Shown: one piece after another, positions 1 to 11,960 of the stretch
How the letters are laid out: each line of letters opens with the position of its first letter
Numbering within the stretch: position 1 is the first letter of the stretch
Origin: Phoebastria nigripes
Lineage: Eukaryota > Chordata > Aves > Procellariiformes > Diomedeidae
Direction: 5' to 3'
NCBI GenBank assembly: GCA_035582835.1
Contig: JAYKAV010003365.1
Coordinates: 312,411 to 376,410, forward strand
Length of the DNA: 64,000 bases
Notes under the pieces: generated by a model
What the model was told of the DNA's origin: nothing
Databases searched by the model: none
Seen by the model: only the letters and a program-made list of their open reading frames with translations
Translations under genes and position numbers: made by a program

Positions 1-1497
1 GAAGGCTGAGAAAGACTTTGAAGGACAGATCCTTCTCTACCTGTTTTATGCCTCCTTTTTCAGGAATTCATAAGCTCGCGTTGCAACACTTTCAAACATG
101 CACTGTAAGGGTTTTTAATCTTGGTTTCCCACCTTCCTCAAAAGTCTGACTTGCAACATGAGGCTTTTCATATGTTTTTTTCTGACTTGCAACTTGCCTA
201 TAAACCATTTTTGCAGGTTAGCAGTTTATGTTAATTTTCAAGACATTAATGTCCACTTAAATCCCAAGACACATCTGTTAGCCTTATTTTTAGAGTACTC
301 GGCTATCTCTAAGCTTGAGTTGAGACAAAACGATAGATGGTTTTGACTTCATGTTGGAACACGAGCAACCCTTTGGACATTGTTGTTGAAAGGATTCTGG
401 AGAAGCCTGATTCACCTGTACTTGGGAACAGTACTTTGATTCAAAAGATGCATGTCAGAAAAATACATATTGTGTCAGGACCTTATTTCTGTAAGACTGT
501 AGGAATGTTGAAATATCTGGAGTCTTACAGAAAGAAAATGCATGTTCAGTGCACAGAGTTACAGCCATTTAAAAAGTGCAGACATTTTAGGATGCCTAAA
601 ACAGACAATGAAACATTTGAATATAATGATAATAATCATGTTGTTGTTCAGATTGGTGGGTATTTTTTCTAACTTTCTTAATGAAAATTTATAACTGGTA
701 CATGGTGGTCTCACTGTAGTGCATGTATTAATTTTGGGTAGAATTATGCAAGCTTTAGAGATAAGATTTAATAAGTGACATGCAGATCTATTTAAAAACT
801 ATAGAATTGTAACAATTTTTAGATTTAATTGGACAAAACGATGGTAATTACTGATATGTAATCATTTTTCTTTTGTTACAAATGCTGTGGGTTTTGTTAT
901 ATAGATGTAATTACAATCGAGTCCTTCAAAATCACTTGTTATCCAAAGTTAGTGGAAGTTTATAGTAAAAATGAAATATACTTAGAAAGTAAAAGTATTG
1001 CTAATACTGTTTGTTATGGTGCAGCTTTTAGGATTTTAAAAATATATTCTGTAATTAGTGGATACCCTAGGGAGAGAAATTTGTCTATTAAATATAGCTA
1101 CCTAGTGCATGAATTGGACAGATGAGTGAATGGCATCCAGTTTGACTCTGGTCCGAGGCCAATACGAGCCAAAACTTATTATTTTCAGTGGACGTGCTTG
1201 TGCGTTATAAAGCTCATCATCAGAACTAGCATTAATGCTACCACAGATGAACAAGGAGTAAATGGATCTAAATGTGTATTAGCTTCTTCTATTACATTAA
1301 CTCTTCTATAAACCAACCACTTGTGTTCCAAACTTTCTATGTCAAAAGTACAAATCTGAGTCATACTCTTGCAAAGTCTTGAGTTTCAATTTTTCTTGAA
1401 ACTGCATTTATTTTTAGCATATCAAGCTTATTATGGAAGTGTATTTTGAAGAATATCAACATGAAAACCTATTTAGAAAAGCATGGCCTTTAACAAT

Positions 1498-1513
1498 CCC
1501 CCCCCCCCCCCCC
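1498..1513. repeat. C16 homopolymer
   Basis: Sixteen consecutive C. On the complementary strand this G16 run satisfies the four-run rule for an intramolecular G-quadruplex. Confidence 0.95.
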
Positions 1514-3418
1514 ATACACTGGTATTTCTTCAATTTTTGTGTGTCAATTATGTGACAAGTTGTCTTTGTTAATGAAATCAGAACTAGATCACGATACAGG
1601 ACTCCTGCTTAATAATTTTAGTGTGCTTCTGCTGGGGTGCCACTTTCAGGCTTTCCTAAAGATTCAAGAACTAGTGCTCCAAAACTTCAGGTAACTAGTA
1701 TGTATTATATGGGAAAATAATTTTTGCTAAGTTTGATTAGTGTTGGAGAAATTAATGTACTGAATCTTTAGTACAACCAGCAATATTAAGAAGATACCTT
1801 ACTTGTCAGTAAACCGTTAGGAAGTTTCCCTTATTGAGTATGAAAACCAACCTAAAGGCTCAGTAAGTTTAGAATTTATACTTTCAGTTAAATAGCTATA
1901 ATTTATCAAGTATTAATAGAAAATAGTAATATTTTTTGTCCTGTTTAATACACAGTGTGTTTCATTCCCTCTGCTGCAGCTTGGATTTTTGTCAGAAAGT
2001 TGCAGAATGAAATTAATGCCTGTCAGCTTGGTTGAGACTTAGGTACGTTCTCATCTCTTCTGTGTAACATGCATGAAAATGAAAGGAGAGAGAAAGTGGT
2101 TTTAGTGCTAAGTGAGATACGGTGTGCCCAGTATGTAAGACTTTGGGATAGAACACACAAAATTCAGGAATCTTGTGTTTCAAGAAGAAAGTGGTGGATT
2201 GCTAGGCTTTAATCAGGGAACTGCAACTCAGTGTTACTGGTGATGGACCTTACTGTTTCAAAAACGTGTCAGCTGCTTGCTGCTTTGGACTAAAAATTGT
2301 CAGGCAAATCATCAGTCGTTGATTTTTTGTCCTGTTTAGTATCTACCCACTTTTTTCTAACAAATAAAATGAGAATAACAATGTCAAACTTCCTGAGAAC
2401 ATACATTTCTTCTTCATTCAATTTTTAAGGATGTTGTCTATGTTCTGAGTTTGTAACATACTTTTTGTTGTAATAAAAGAGAATTTTAGGAAGTTATTAA
2501 ATGAAATACAAAAAGGCTTTCTGGAGGATGTATTGTGTGTCCTAACCACTGAGTCATACAGTAATGCTTGCTCTTTTTCTGCTATTGTGTATCTTGAATT
2601 GTTTTGTGAGTAGTGGAACAACTGCAAAGAGAAGGTGAAAAGTTTTCTAATTTGTGTTTATCTATAGTGTATCTTCAGTGTATGTATTCTCCCACACGGG
2701 AAGTAGGAGATAGGCTTTGAACTCCCAGAAAGCCAAGGAAGATGTTTCTGCTTTGTAGGGGACAGACCTAATATCAAAGATGGACACCCTCTCTCCTGGC
2801 CACATTTTGTAAGAGAAAATAAGGACATCTGCTTCATTCTTTGAAGGAATGAACGTAAACAGCTGTGTTCATCTTTAGTGGATAGAGAAGCTTCCCTGGA
2901 AGTTTAAATCTGACAGATGAAATGTAGAAAAGGGGTGGAATATAAAATTCACTGGTCTTTACTGTCATCCATAGATCTTTAGATTATACCCTCTCCACAT
3001 CATACCGTATGTGCGTAGTCTAGAAACGTAAATGAGGATTCTTATCTGAAAGGCAGTCCATACTGCCATGGGCATAGGATGGGGCTGAGGCAGTGCTGGC
3101 TCATTTCCAGACACCTTAATGAATAGCTGTCTTCAGCTGTCCAGGTCGACATACTGTAAATGTTTTATTAGATCTAGGCTTCAACGGTATGATCAGATTT
3201 GACCGAATGGTATATAATGCAAAGTTGCTTGACACAACATGTAAATAAAAGCAAGTTGGTTTTTTTTGTGAGAGAATAAAGCTGTCTATGCAGTACTGAA
3301 AAAATGTATGTTTTAAATGAAAGCTGACACACTTATATCAGTGGAAATGGAGTCATAGTGTCTCTTTCTTAGTGCATTTCTTAGAAAAATGAAGTATGCC
3401 TGAAAATAAACACTGGTG

Positions 3419-3446
3419 GTTTGTTTTGTTTGTTTGTTTGTTTTTT
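3419..3446. repeat. TTTG-type simple repeat
   Basis: Repeats of GTTT units ending in a short T run. Similar T/G tracts occur near 11190, 18000, 30120 and 31110. Confidence 0.85.
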
Positions 3447-4017
3447 AAATACCTCCCGTCCTCCCAATATTTCAGTATTGAGCGAAGCAAAGCTGTTAGA
3501 TGCATTTTTGGGTAATTTAAGTTTGTTTTATAGCATATTAGTAATCTTGAATGCTGTTTGGGGACAGACAATAAAAATGAAGCTGACCAGTAACTGTCAT
3601 ATCATGGTTTGGTAGGGAAATAATAATTGTTAGAATGCAGAATCATGTTTCATGTGTGATTACAAACTTCTCTCCCTCACCCAAACTCTAGTCTCAGAAA
3701 GATCATGTTCTTTCCTGGATGTGTGAAGTTTAAAGTCACACCATTTTCCTCTCAATCTTCTAAATATGGCACCTCCATAAGTGCTGATTTACTGTCAGCT
3801 TTTTTATGGCAATGGAGCATGAATTTCTGAAGGTGATCTGTTTCTGTAGGCAACAGAGAAACTTTGAGCAGAAAAATCAACACCTTTCAGTGTTGTTCCA
3901 CCATTTTCAGTGCCTGATATACTTAATCTCTTCTGCCTGAATCTGGTGGTATGCTGCAAACCTCCACTGCTTTAAGGCAGCTAATAAGAATGTAAATAGA
4001 ACTTTTTCTTAAACTAG

Positions 4018-4083
4018 CAGTTTTCAAACCTTTTTCCTTGAAGCTGCTGATCTTCTGTTTACTGCAGTTTGAGAAACACCGGC
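4018..4083. mobile_element. Possible tiny hAT-type MITE remnant
   Basis: The segment opens with CAGTTTTCAAACC and closes with CAGTTTGAGAAACACCGG. The reverse complement of the right end (GGTGTTTCTCAAACTG) resembles the left end and the CAGnGGTTCTCAAA termini of hAT-Charlie elements. I see no convincing 8-base target duplication. The core between the ends is only about 40 bases, so it would be a deeply deleted copy. Confidence 0.3.
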
Positions 4084-5887
4084 TTGGTTTGTCTATCCCT
4101 GCTCTGTTGTACCTCTGTACATACCCACAGAACACAACTGAGAATAAGGAATGTAGAGGGGCAATAGGTTCACTGTCTGCTCTCAGTGGAGAAAGGAAGG
4201 TACCTAAACCCATTGCTTTTCTAAAGGGCAGTGATGAGCTTCCCTTAGAGAATGCTGGCTAATGCCTTTCTTCTCACCTCAGAGCTTTGCCATCCATGCT
4301 CTGTCACACCTACCCAAAATGGCCCCAGAGAGAGCCTTATCTGTAAGGGGTGACCCCTTACAGTATGCTTCAGTCCAACATTAAAAGCCCCTCAGAATGA
4401 CAGCTGCTGTCACGGAGAAAGAGATCTCTGCAGATGTTGTATGATTGCTGCTTTTTAAGAGCAGAAGAACCTTCAGTCACTTTAACGTTCTGTTGTGACA
4501 TATATAGAATGGATATTTCATGGAATTAATAAGTTACTCTTTGTCAGAACATTTTGAACTTCAGGTATTAGAAACTAATTGAAGTGAACATTTCACTTCA
4601 GCCCTTGCCGACCTCTGCAATCCACATTACTGCTTGGGATGGTAGTTGCATTCACTCAGCGATTAAACAACTCCGAAAGCTCTACTCTCTGATCTCAAGA
4701 GTATAGTTTTCTTAATGGGATTTTTTTGAAGGTGGCCATAAAAGAAAGACAACAGCTATTGTATTAGCAGCAACAGCAGAAGTATTAAGAAGTAGTGTGC
4801 AATGTGAACAGGCTAGTTTAACTCACTCCTAAATATAATTCTTTTAGATTCTTCTAAAAATAACTCTCCTCCAAACAATGAAAATTGACATAAGTTGACA
4901 GCATGTTTTAACAGACATTGACAAAATGTTGATTTCTGCTTTTTGAACTTTTAGACAAAAAATGTAAGCAAACAATAATTTAAACTCTTCTTAGTAGATA
5001 TTGTTGCTATATTACACTGCCTTGTCTGGGNTTTTTTGTGTCAGATGAACACTACAAATAAGCATTTCATTTGTCGTCTGATTTTTTTTCCTCATCTCAC
5101 CATTCTCTTCTCCTGTTCTTCTCTTTTCTACAAAATTGCAATGTTTTACTTGCTGAGGTAGTATCTAGTTTGAGCAAGAGACAANAGCCTCAGTTGTGGA
5201 GTAAGTTACTGTTCACAGTTCTTGCCTTTTTGTTCCTTGCTAAGTGAACTGGTAACTAAAATGCTTTGTTCTCTTCTTGTGGTGGAGGTAAGTCTTCTCT
5301 GCATGATAAAGCAGAATGATGACATGCAGGACTTGTTTTAATGTGTAGATATCATACGCAAGGCTAGGCAAGTAAATGTATTACAGACTCTTAAAGCAGG
5401 TGTCAAGCTATGCTTATTTACATTGGCGGGACACTTCAATGCAAGTATGTGGAAGNCTTAATCATTTTAACAGCCTAAATAATGAATTGTAAATTAAAGA
5501 TATTGCTTGGATTTTCTTTTTCTAGTTGCTATAAATTGTAATACATCATTTCTTTCCATCGTTATTCTAGTTGTAAGGCTTTTTTCAAATATTTTAGAGG
5601 TAGGAGTGCTAATAAGATGTGTTATGCTGTGCTTATTTTCGTAAGCATGAGTTCATCATTATGTACCTAAGCAAAATAGCAGCTGAATTTTAAACTGAAA
5701 GCTAGAAATATGTAGCGAGATCAAGAGGATAGCAAATGAATCATGTTTTGACCAGTAAATTCTAGAATGTAAAGACAATAAACATTTTGTTTTATTTGTA
5801 ATAACTAGTATAATTTAAAGAGCTAGGGATATGAAGAGAAGGTAAAATTTACTGTTGGAATTTTGAATTCCTTATGTCACATTAAAA

Positions 5888-5906
5888 TTTTTTTTTTTTT
5901 TTTTTT
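5888..5906. repeat. Poly-T run
   Basis: Nineteen consecutive T, with no adjacent retroposon recognised. Confidence 0.9.
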
Positions 5907-7157
5907 GTTTTAAATTATTGACAACTCTCATACATGTGGGTTTTGGAGGGCGTGTTTTTACATTATGGTATGTAAAGCTTGCTCAGGAGAGAAATTTTTA
6001 ACTAACTCGATGCATTTGTGTATACCTACGAATTCAGAAAATACCTTTCTAAACAAAACTTTGCAGTTACTGTTAAAAATTTTTGCTTGTGCTTTCATTG
6101 TAATTCTAGGCAGAACTGTATTTAGTGAGAACAAAATAAAGCCATAACACGGAGTGGATTTTTTTTTTAATTGTAACAGTTTTTTAAAATAAAGAAACAT
6201 GCACAAGTTCAGAGAAACCAGTCATCTTTGGTGATAGGTGATGTGTCTGTGAAATCCTAAAGGATTTCTGTGTGATCATTCACAACTATGATAAATATAA
6301 ATATCATGTAACAGCTCATAGCATTTATAGTTGTTATAATGAAAGCCAAACAGATTTTTTTAGAGCTTCTCTGCTCTCTTCAAAGCCTGGGCAGCAGTGT
6401 TACTAAGGAAGAAAACTATTTCATTTCATCCTATTATTGTCTCAAAACTGGAAGAAACAAATACTAGAAATGAGGTTTAACAGGTGAAAAAGAGGATGTG
6501 GAAGAGTAGAGGAAATTACTAGCATGAACAGTGAGCAGTTCCAGCATCATGTGCAGCAGTTATGTTCTGAAAGAAATTTGCTCAGGCTCCCAACTGAATC
6601 CTAAAAATTCTGCCACCAAATTAAAGGAAACCTCGAGTGTTGTTGTTGTCTGCAATAATAGTCTTATTTCTGGGTATTGCTAAATCACCATTATAACACA
6701 TAATTTATGTGGGCATCTCAGGAAACAATTTTTAAAGTATTACAGCTTTTTGGAATGAGCCACATTTAGCAAAATAAAATATGCTCTTGAAATCTACTAA
6801 GATGGTGTACAAAATAAGCTCTTTACTCACAATTTGTTCTACCCTTATATGTCAGTTGGCATGTTCAAATGAAATCTTGTCTGTCTTTCAATAAACTTGT
6901 GCTTTTTACAAAGAATACATAGTTCTTCCAGTAAAATGCAGCTTAATATTTGCTTGCTTGCCAGTGTAGTTGGTTTTTTACCTTGGTAGTTACTAGAAAA
7001 TTTCAAAGTGGGAAGTCAGACTCTAAACCTTGTCATACTCCTTTTCTTTCCAATTACAGACTATGGATACAGCAGTTTTGTTACAAGATGAAAAAATCAG
7101 GTTTATGGGCCTCTTGTGCTATCACAACCACTTAGCTTTCTAGCATAGGTGGGCTGT

Positions 7158-7176
7158 GGGTGGGGATGGGATGGGG
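7158..7176 (+). other. Potential G-quadruplex motif
   Basis: Four G runs (3, 4, 3 and 4 bases) separated by loops of 1, 2 and 2 bases, on the plus strand, which is the predicted non-template strand of WASF1. Confidence 0.6.
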
Positions 7177-7995
7177 AGATTTCAAAGTTCTTTTCCCAAG
7201 CCTGCTGCAATAGGTCTTTGGGAAGAAAATGGATGACTACTAAAGAAGAAAAAAACAAAGTAAGAGGCGAGTGAAAACTTGTAGCTAAAAAACCAACACC
7301 CCCTCCCCCTTTTCACCTGAAAGGCTGGAACAAGAACACAGACTAGTCAGTCATGCTTTGAATCCATTTATTTGACATTTGGTTTTATTTTCAAATAGTG
7401 TTTTATCTACTTAATTTCTGTCTCTCCTTGGAGAAGAGCTAAACCTGACAAATGATGAGAAGGGGAGTATGACCACTGTCATACTTAACCAATTTGTCCT
7501 ACTTACATCAAGAAGACAACAGTTTTGAAAACATGAGGAAACTCCTGTTGTGGTCAGTCTTCCATGTGTGCAAAACAGGAAGATTTTTGGTTCTTTTCAG
7601 TATGGAATGAGAGTGATTATGTTCATAGTTGTGTGTGATCACACCCTGATGTGATGGAGCTGCAGGATGTATGGATGAGTGGGATCAATAGATGGCATTA
7701 TCTGTGAAGGCACAGAAGTTAATCACCAAGATAAGATGGGTGAAGCAGTGCAGCAAGAAACTGTGAGAAGGAGTTAGATGGAATAGAAAAAAAAGAAGCA
7801 TTTGTGATTTTTTCAAATACCTACTGAGTTTGAGGGGCACTGGAGGTTTCTGTGTAATTTTCTCCTTTAGGAAAATTCACTTTAAAAACCGCCCATTTCC
7901 CTCTTAAATTATTTAAAGCACTGACCCTTTTGAAATTGGTAATAATATTCTCAAGGTTTTCTTTAATGATGTATTGAATGTTGATAGAGAGCTTT

Positions 7996-8010
7996 ATATA
8001 TATATATATA
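7996..8010. repeat. TA dinucleotide tract
   Basis: About seven TA units. Confidence 0.85.
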
Positions 8011-10047
8011 AAATACACTGGGAAGAGTTGAAGTTAATGAGAGAGTGGAGAGGGATTAAAGGATAGAAGATTACGAGGAGGAGGAAGTGAATCTGGGAGC
8101 TGGAAAAGGAAGAAAGGAAGATAAATCTGGTGTGTAGATAAACAATTTAGGAAAAACTAAAAGGTGAAGGAGCTTTGGAAGAAAACTCTAACATGCTGAT
8201 ATGTACATTTGAGAAGAAATAGAGAACAGCAGTAAGGGAAAGGAAAATACCTTCTGGGAAACAAAATCCTGTATACAAATGTAATTGGTGGAAAATGTGA
8301 CTGAAAACAGAANGCGGAGGGAGAAAAGCAAGCAGAGAAAGATAACAAAAATACTAAGGATGTAGAGGATCAAAGCGCGTATCCATCCTAAATCAGGAGC
8401 TCATTTAAGAAAAGAAATACACCTGAATTTACAAACAGTCTTACAAAAATATGAGGGAGGGAGAGGAATACGGGATACAAAACTAGGTTAAACTACAACT
8501 TGAGATTAGAAACCCTATGCAGATCTGAAAGGTGTGTAGGTATTAGTAGAGCTTCTTTATGGGCCATATTTGTTTTATTCAAAGGAACATCTAGACAGTC
8601 AGATTAGCCATTGTCATTCATCCTATAATCTTAGAATATCAGTTAGGTTTTCATCTTGCCTTCTGGCAGATGCTTTCTTCCTCAAAGATAGCAACACAAG
8701 ATTTTGCAGAGCCAGTTATTTAAGTGTGGGTATGAGGCTTCAGTGCCTTATGTTATGCTTGGCTGAACAAGCTAACAATCTGCACAAGGCCTCAGCAATG
8801 TCTGGTTTTAAGAACATTATACAATCTGAAGCTTCATGACTAACTTAGGCTAATATCATGTTGTATAAAATTCTTGTACTGTTGACACTAAACTTGAGGC
8901 AGGAACCCTGTCTCTGTGTCTCTTCTATGTCTGTATTTTGAAAAAGTATGGATTTTATATGGATGTAATATTTTAAGTAAGCTCAGTGAGTTTCAGAAAT
9001 GTGTTTGTAAGAATGTAGATTGTCAAGAAATTCTTGCAATACCAATTTTGTTAGGCAGTCCCCGCTGATGGTTCTTGCATTCATGTCACCCTGCAGTTGT
9101 ATGACCTTACAGTAAGCGGGATTGGGTACTCATCCAAGGTCTTTTTGGTTTTGTTTGCTGGATTACGTTTTACTTGCATTAATTTTCTGTTCTCAGACAA
9201 TTTTACCTGCATGCTGGGGGTAGAAAGATAGGGGAAGAAACTGCAGGATTTCTGTCTGTGCTGCTTAAAAAGTGGTTATCAAATTTTTACCTAAGTATTC
9301 ATTGCAGATTTATGCAAAACTTTTCCAAGAGTTCTCTTCAAACCTATTTCTGCACTTGTGAAATCAAGGGGGCTTTGCAACTGATTTCAATAGAATCAGG
9401 CTCCTTATAAAAAAGAAGTAGACAGGGGAAGCTGGATGGCTGGAGGGAATTCCTGAGGTTTCTCTTTCAAGACACAAATCGTCTTTTCCATTTTCATCAC
9501 AGTATGCTTAGTTTTAAACTAGTGGAGTAAAAAAATAAGGCATCTATGTAGGTTTGGAATTGGACTTTACGTATCAGTTGGGCTTTTGTCAGAAATAATT
9601 ACAATGAGTATTCTACACAGTTATAACATTCTCTCTAAAATCATAGCTGTAAACGGTCCTTATTCTTCTTAAACTTAGACTGTTTTTCAGAATAAAATAA
9701 TTCTGGCAAATATGTTATTCCAAGCTGGAGACGCCCTATTCTGTGAATCCCTTAAATTAACTTCTTAATTGTAAGTGCGACTTTATGGATGGGGAAGCTT
9801 TATTAATGAACTTGGGGATGGGGGACTTTGGAATAAAGTAGGCAATAAGGGTGACAGTTAAAATGAAATGAGATTTTATGCTGTCAGTTCTGTAAGACAG
9901 TAGAAAGAGATTGTTCTAAGATCAAATAAGCAGTTGCATGCATGTTAGTTATCAGTAATCTGATGCCATGTCAGACAGACTTTTGTAATTGTTTATTTTT
10001 CCAGAAGAATGAAATACATAGTTTATATTAAAAAGTTAAAGTAATGC

Positions 10048-10065
10048 GGGACGGGGGGGAGGGGG
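10048..10065 (+). other. Potential G-quadruplex motif
   Basis: G runs of 3, 7 and 5 interrupted by AC and A. The 7-base run can supply two G3 blocks, completing the four-run rule with short loops. Confidence 0.5.
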
Positions 10066-10361
10066 AAGTTTGTTTTGCATGACATTCTTCTCACAAAACA
10101 ATCCTTTAATATAGCATCAGGACTGGTTTAGTTCAGACCATTCCTTTGTATGTTACGTGCTTCAGGTGAAAGGACACCTTTTATTTTAGTGGTAATTCCA
10201 AACTTCCTTCCTGTTCCATTTTTTATTGAATACAACTACTTAAGGGGAGATAGTCCTACAATTCTTAGATAATTATCATAACACTAGGAAAATTAGGTTC
10301 ATTTTTCTATATCTGCCTCCACCTATTTTAATCCATTAGCAGTTTTAAAGTCTTTTCATAA

Positions 10362-11164
10362 GATGAAACCATAGATGTGATGACTAGGGACCTCACTTCA
10401 TCTAGTCCAGACTCCTGCTCAACTCAGAACTATGGCCAGCACTAAGCCAGGCCAGGTATCTTTGTCTGGATGAGTCTTGAACACTTGGGAGGATGGAGTT
10501 TCCATAGGCTCCTCTACGAGGTTCCAGTCCTGCACCACCATTCTGTGGAGGAATTTTCTGCAGAAGTCCAGTCTGAACCTTCTGAGTTGCAGTTTCTGGC
10601 CATTCTCTTTTAACTGTCTGCTACTACCAAGAAGAGTTTGACGGCATTGTCTTTGTAACTCCTGTCCAGTAGTTGTCATTTGCTGTTATTAAATTGCTCC
10701 TGAGTCCTTTTGGCTGAAATAGTCTAGCTCCCGCAGTCTTCTTGGAGGCTGAGAGTTCTCAGCCCCTTACCATCCAGGGGAGACCCTCTCCAGTTTCCTA
10801 ACAGTCTTTTTGAAATGGGAATCCCAAAAGCAAAACCAGTATTCTAGGTATTGCCTTACTAGTGCCGAGTTAGAGGGGAATGGTAACTTTTCTTGTTCTG
10901 TTTGTTCTTGTTTCCGTCTTCTTCTTCTTCTTCCTAATATAGCCCAGTGTGCCATTTGCCTTATTTGTGATGAAAAAGCATTGTTGACTTGTCTTCAACT
11001 TAGGGTCCATTGTAACCCTCAGGTCCTTCTCAGCAGGGCTGCCACTTGGCCACTCAGCTGTCAGCCTGTACTGATGTGTGGAGCAACTCTGCCTCCTTGT
11101 ACTTCTTAGTGAACTTCACAGTTTCGGATGACTCACTCCTCAAGTTTCTCCATGTCCCTCTTTT
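10362..11164 (-). mobile_element. Old CR1 LINE fragment, 3' part, degraded
   Basis: On the minus strand this reads as the 3' half of CR1 ORF2 plus a 3' UTR. The end near 10362-10430 carries the diverged 'tcatctagtccag' and 'ctcctgctcaa' words seen at CR1 3' ends. A minus frame at 10419-10679 keeps an RFRLDFCRKFLHRMVVQDWN stretch, equivalent to the [20 protein letters not shown] block of the younger copy at 12-14 kb. Further right are the 'gtattctaggtattgcc' and 'ggtccttctcagcagggctg' blocks in correct CR1 order. Many indels and a TTC microsatellite (10915-10934) interrupt it. It is clearly more diverged than its neighbour. Edges are approximate. Confidence 0.8.
10915..10934. repeat. TTC microsatellite inside old CR1
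   Basis: About six TTC units in place of the usual CR1 sequence at this position. Confidence 0.8.
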
Positions 11165-11960
11165 TACTGTTATACAATGAGTTTGGTTGTGGGTTTTTTG
11201 GTTGGTTGGTTGGTTGGTTTTTTACCATGTCAAAACAGGATCAGAGCTAGATGTTCTGTACCGTTCTGCTTACAATCTGTGGTAATCTAAAGACGACTCA
11301 GGAATGAAGGACTCATCAAAGTGAAAAATGGCCCTGAACATCTTGAAGACCCAGTCCCCAAAGAAGGGCTTTTTTAGATTTTTATCTTAGAAAAAAAGGC
11401 CAAATGTCCAAGCTTGTAAATTAAAGAGAAAAGGAACATTTCATCTTTGTAGTGATGAGAAGTTATTGCTACTGAACAGTTGTATAGTGGCGTGCCTGAA
11501 ATTTCTTAGTAGTAGTACTAGCAGTGGTTACACAATCACTTTAACATGGTATTAGTCTGTGTTGTCCTGCAAGGATGTTACCCCAGCAGACTGTCCATCC
11601 ATATACTACATGTGTTGAATCTGTTTTATAGAAGAATAAATATCTCCTTTTTGGGGATGTAAATACCAGCAGCTTTCAAAGGAGGAAAAATGGACAGATA
11701 TTTCAAAAATAATGGTACAGTCACATTGTGAGTATCTGCAGTAAAACCTGCTTTATGCCCACATATTTCAAATACAATTATTGACACACTTTGTTTTGAT
11801 TGATACAGTTAATATTGGGATTCTTTTTACATAAATAATGAGGTCAAACTAAGCCTCTTACCACTTTTATATTTAAGTATTTCTTTTGAAGATATAATTT
11901 GAACAGGAAGTGGAGGAATGAGGTCTGATATATTTGTGTGTGAAGGAATTAATTTTTGTT
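11165..11960. other. Unique spacer between two CR1 copies
   Basis: AT-rich with no exon recognised. It contains a GGTT-repeat tract at about 11190-11223. Confidence 0.6.
11190..11223. repeat. GGTT simple repeat
   Basis: Several GGTT units in a T/G-only context, the reverse complement of the CCAA tracts seen elsewhere in the window. Confidence 0.8.

Larger units (their letters stand above)
1..10361. other. Gene-free AT-rich DNA
   Basis: No exon or long repeat was recognised. The longest open frame is 111 codons at 337-672 (plus), with no recognisable motif and biased AT-rich composition; I treat it as chance. Contents I can support are a C run (1498-1513), a TTTG tract (3419-3446), a possible hAT remnant (4018-4083), a T run (5888-5906), a G-quadruplex motif (7158-7176), a TA tract (7996-8010) and a second G-rich motif (10048-10065). 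Confidence 0.6.

Noticed and set aside
337..672. 111-codon plus-strand open frame
   Set aside because: No recognisable domain, AT-driven composition, no splice or promoter context; length is within chance expectation for 64 kb in six frames.
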